Below, one piece after another: positions 20,363-21,623 of a stretch of DNA of 21,623 nt (the first letter of the stretch is position 1; every line of letters begins with the position of its first letter). The position numbers were made by a program, and so were the translations under genes. Below the pieces are notes generated by a model, which was not told where the DNA came from, ran no database searches, and saw only the letters and a list, made by a program, of their open reading frames with translations. Source of the DNA: a virus; IMG/VR virus record IMGVR_UViG_3300050124_000070, positions 1 to 21,623 of that record, one strand, 5' to 3'.

Positions 20363-21623
20363 TTGTATCCTGTATCTGCGGCCTATCAGCAGGCCATAAA
20401 ATCAACGACACGCACGAAAGCTATAAAGGTTACGATTGATACTGCTTTTGAGCATTTCGATCTTACTGACGAGGACATTGTTCAAGGCTCTGCAAAGCAT
20501 ACGACAGCGGTATTATCAGGCGATACCTTTGAGCTCGGCGCAGCTGTAGCCGCAGACTTTGCGGTGACCTTAATGAATACCGACGGGCGTTATAATGACG
20601 TCCAGTTTAATGGCGGCCTGATTACCGTGCAGGACGGGACGCAACTGCCCAACGATGATATTGAGTGGGTACCGCTCGGCTATTTTATAATCGATCAGGT
20701 AAGCCGCCCGACTTCAATTGTTTCGCTTGACTCCGCCGATTACATGCTGCTGTTTGACAGACCATTCAGCGACGTCGGCGTCACCTTCCCTGCGACTAAT
20801 CTGCAGATTCTGTTGGCGATATGTAACAAATGCGGCGTTATTCTCAGCACAACTCAGTTTATCAATAGCGATTACACGGTGATCACAGCACTTGACGGCA
20901 ACCCCAGTTGCAGAGACGTCATTGAATATATTGCCGAGATGGCAGCGTCCTTTGCACGGATAAACCGATATGGGCAGTTGGAACTCGCTTGGTTTAATAA
21001 TCCTCAATATATCACGGAGGCTCATGTATTCGGTGGCACTTTTGCTAAAAATGCCGCGGGAAAATATTATGACGGAGATAATATTTCCGGAGGAGATTTT
21101 CAAAAATATAATAATAAAATGTATTTTGGCGGTGTATTTAAATCCAATGCGCCGGTCGTCAGCCTGAATCCATCAAATCGTTATGATTTCAGTATCGATG
21201 ACGATCCTATTATTATCACCGGTGTTGAATTTGATGCGCAGGATCAGAACTACCTTGTTGGATCAGATACATATGCCATCAAGATAACGGACAATCCATT
21301 TATTCAAGGTGACCCTACGGATGTACTCAATGCCATCGCCGACCGTCTGATCGGCTTTGCATATCTCCCCTATTCTTCGAATTGGCAGGGCAACCCTGCA
21401 TTGGACGCCGGTGATATGATAGAGCAGACAGACCGAAACGGCATAACATATCGCACCATTATAACAAACAGCTCATATGCATACCGTGGCACCTGTAAGA
21501 TACAGGCCAAAGGCGCGAGTGTAGTCACCCAGGGGTATCAAAGCCCGATGACTAAAAAGGTCACACAGTTGCTCAGGCAGATAAGTCAGAAGCAGGTGCA
21601 GCTTGACAGTTTGCAGCAGGCAA
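20363..21623 (+). CDS. Baseplate/tail-spike protein, N-terminal 420 codons (3' end outside window)
   Basis: A frame starting at TTG 20363, behind GGTGGTGATT, is open to the end of the window without a stop. It begins M-Y-P-V-S-A-A-Y-Q-Q-A-I-K, then VTIDTAFEHFDLTDEDIVQG, and continues through LGYFIIDQVSRP, VSLDSADYMLLFDRPF (a strand-rich domain) and a helix RDVIEYIAEMAASFARINRY with GQLEL after it. The last visible part is helical and Q-rich (KKVTQLLRQISQKQVQLDSL), probably a coiled coil leading into a further domain. The layout is that of the gp27-like hub / tail-associated protein in Bacillota siphophages (DUF5048-type), which holds the receptor-binding or peptidase part at its missing C-terminus. 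It lies in the same frame as the preceding gene but after that gene's TAA. Confidence 0.8.
   Translation, partial: MYPVSAAYQQAIKSTTRTKAIKVTIDTAFEHFDLTDEDIVQGSAKHTTAVLSGDTFELGAAVAADFAVTLMNTDGRYNDVQFNGGLITVQDGTQLPNDDIEWVPLGYFIIDQVSRPTSIVSLDSADYMLLFDRPFSDVGVTFPATNLQILLAICNKCGVILSTTQFINSDYTVITALDGNPSCRDVIEYIAEMAASFARINRYGQLELAWFNNPQYITEAHVFGGTFAKNAAGKYYDGDNISGGDFQKYNNKMYFGGVFKSNAPVVSLNPSNRYDFSIDDDPIIITGVEFDAQDQNYLVGSDTYAIKITDNPFIQGDPTDVLNAIADRLIGFAYLPYSSNWQGNPALDAGDMIEQTDRNGITYRTIITNSSYAYRGTCKIQAKGASVVTQGYQSPMTKKVTQLLRQISQKQVQLDSLQQA

Noticed and set aside
1-21623. CRISPR array, tRNA genes, insertion sequences, phage end repeats
   Set aside because: No regular repeat-spacer pattern, cloverleaf, second transposase or TG...CA phage terminus was seen on either strand.

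Overview
The window is part of a transposable (Mu-like) temperate phage or prophage of a Gram-positive host, most likely a clostridial member of the Bacillota. The evidence is strong GGAGG ribosome binding sites, four likely TTG starts, moderate G+C, and tail and head genes of the kinds found in Bacillota siphophages. All genes lie on the + strand, and both ends of the window cut a gene.

Layout. (1) 1-2660: transposition module, a MuA-type DDE transposase (5' end outside the window) and a MuB-type AAA ATPase. (2) 2747-5943: early/middle cassette of small genes (zinc ribbon, two membrane proteins, a Tad2/DUF2829-like possible anti-defence protein, an AbrB-like protein with a cysteine tail, a coiled-coil protein in the Mu gam position), then GemA (Mu gp16) and the activator Mor, closed by a strong terminator at 5966. 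(3) 6130-7390: three genes in the order of Mu gp25-gp26-gp27, the last being a probable small terminase. (4) 7469-8256: a NusG-family antiterminator of LoaP type, then a very long RNA hairpin (8016-8108) and a terminator-like palindrome. (5) 8257-17185: SPP1/HK97-type head and connector genes: TerL, portal, MuF minor head protein, scaffold, capsid, connectors, tail tube. (6) 17234-21623: siphovirus tail genes: tail chaperones with a -1 frameshift site, tape measure, a small tail protein and a baseplate/tail-spike protein that runs off the end.

Two systems stand out. First, late control looks like antitermination rather than the Mu activator C. No C-like gene is seen; a LoaP-like gene lies just before the late genes, followed at once by a long structured RNA, and several intrinsic terminators lie inside the late operon. 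Second, the MuF head protein carries a C-terminal RelA/SpoT-like nucleotide-synthetase domain, making it a MuF polymorphic toxin. A 69-residue gene follows as probable immunity gene. A near-consensus promoter inside the toxin-coding DNA and a UUCG-loop terminator after the small gene would make that gene a separate unit able to work in the lysogen.

The genome is a mosaic: transposition, regulation and small terminase are Mu-like, while everything from TerL on is SPP1/clostridial siphovirus-like, with the join at the LoaP/RNA locus. No lysis genes, repressor, tRNA, CRISPR array or phage end is visible here.
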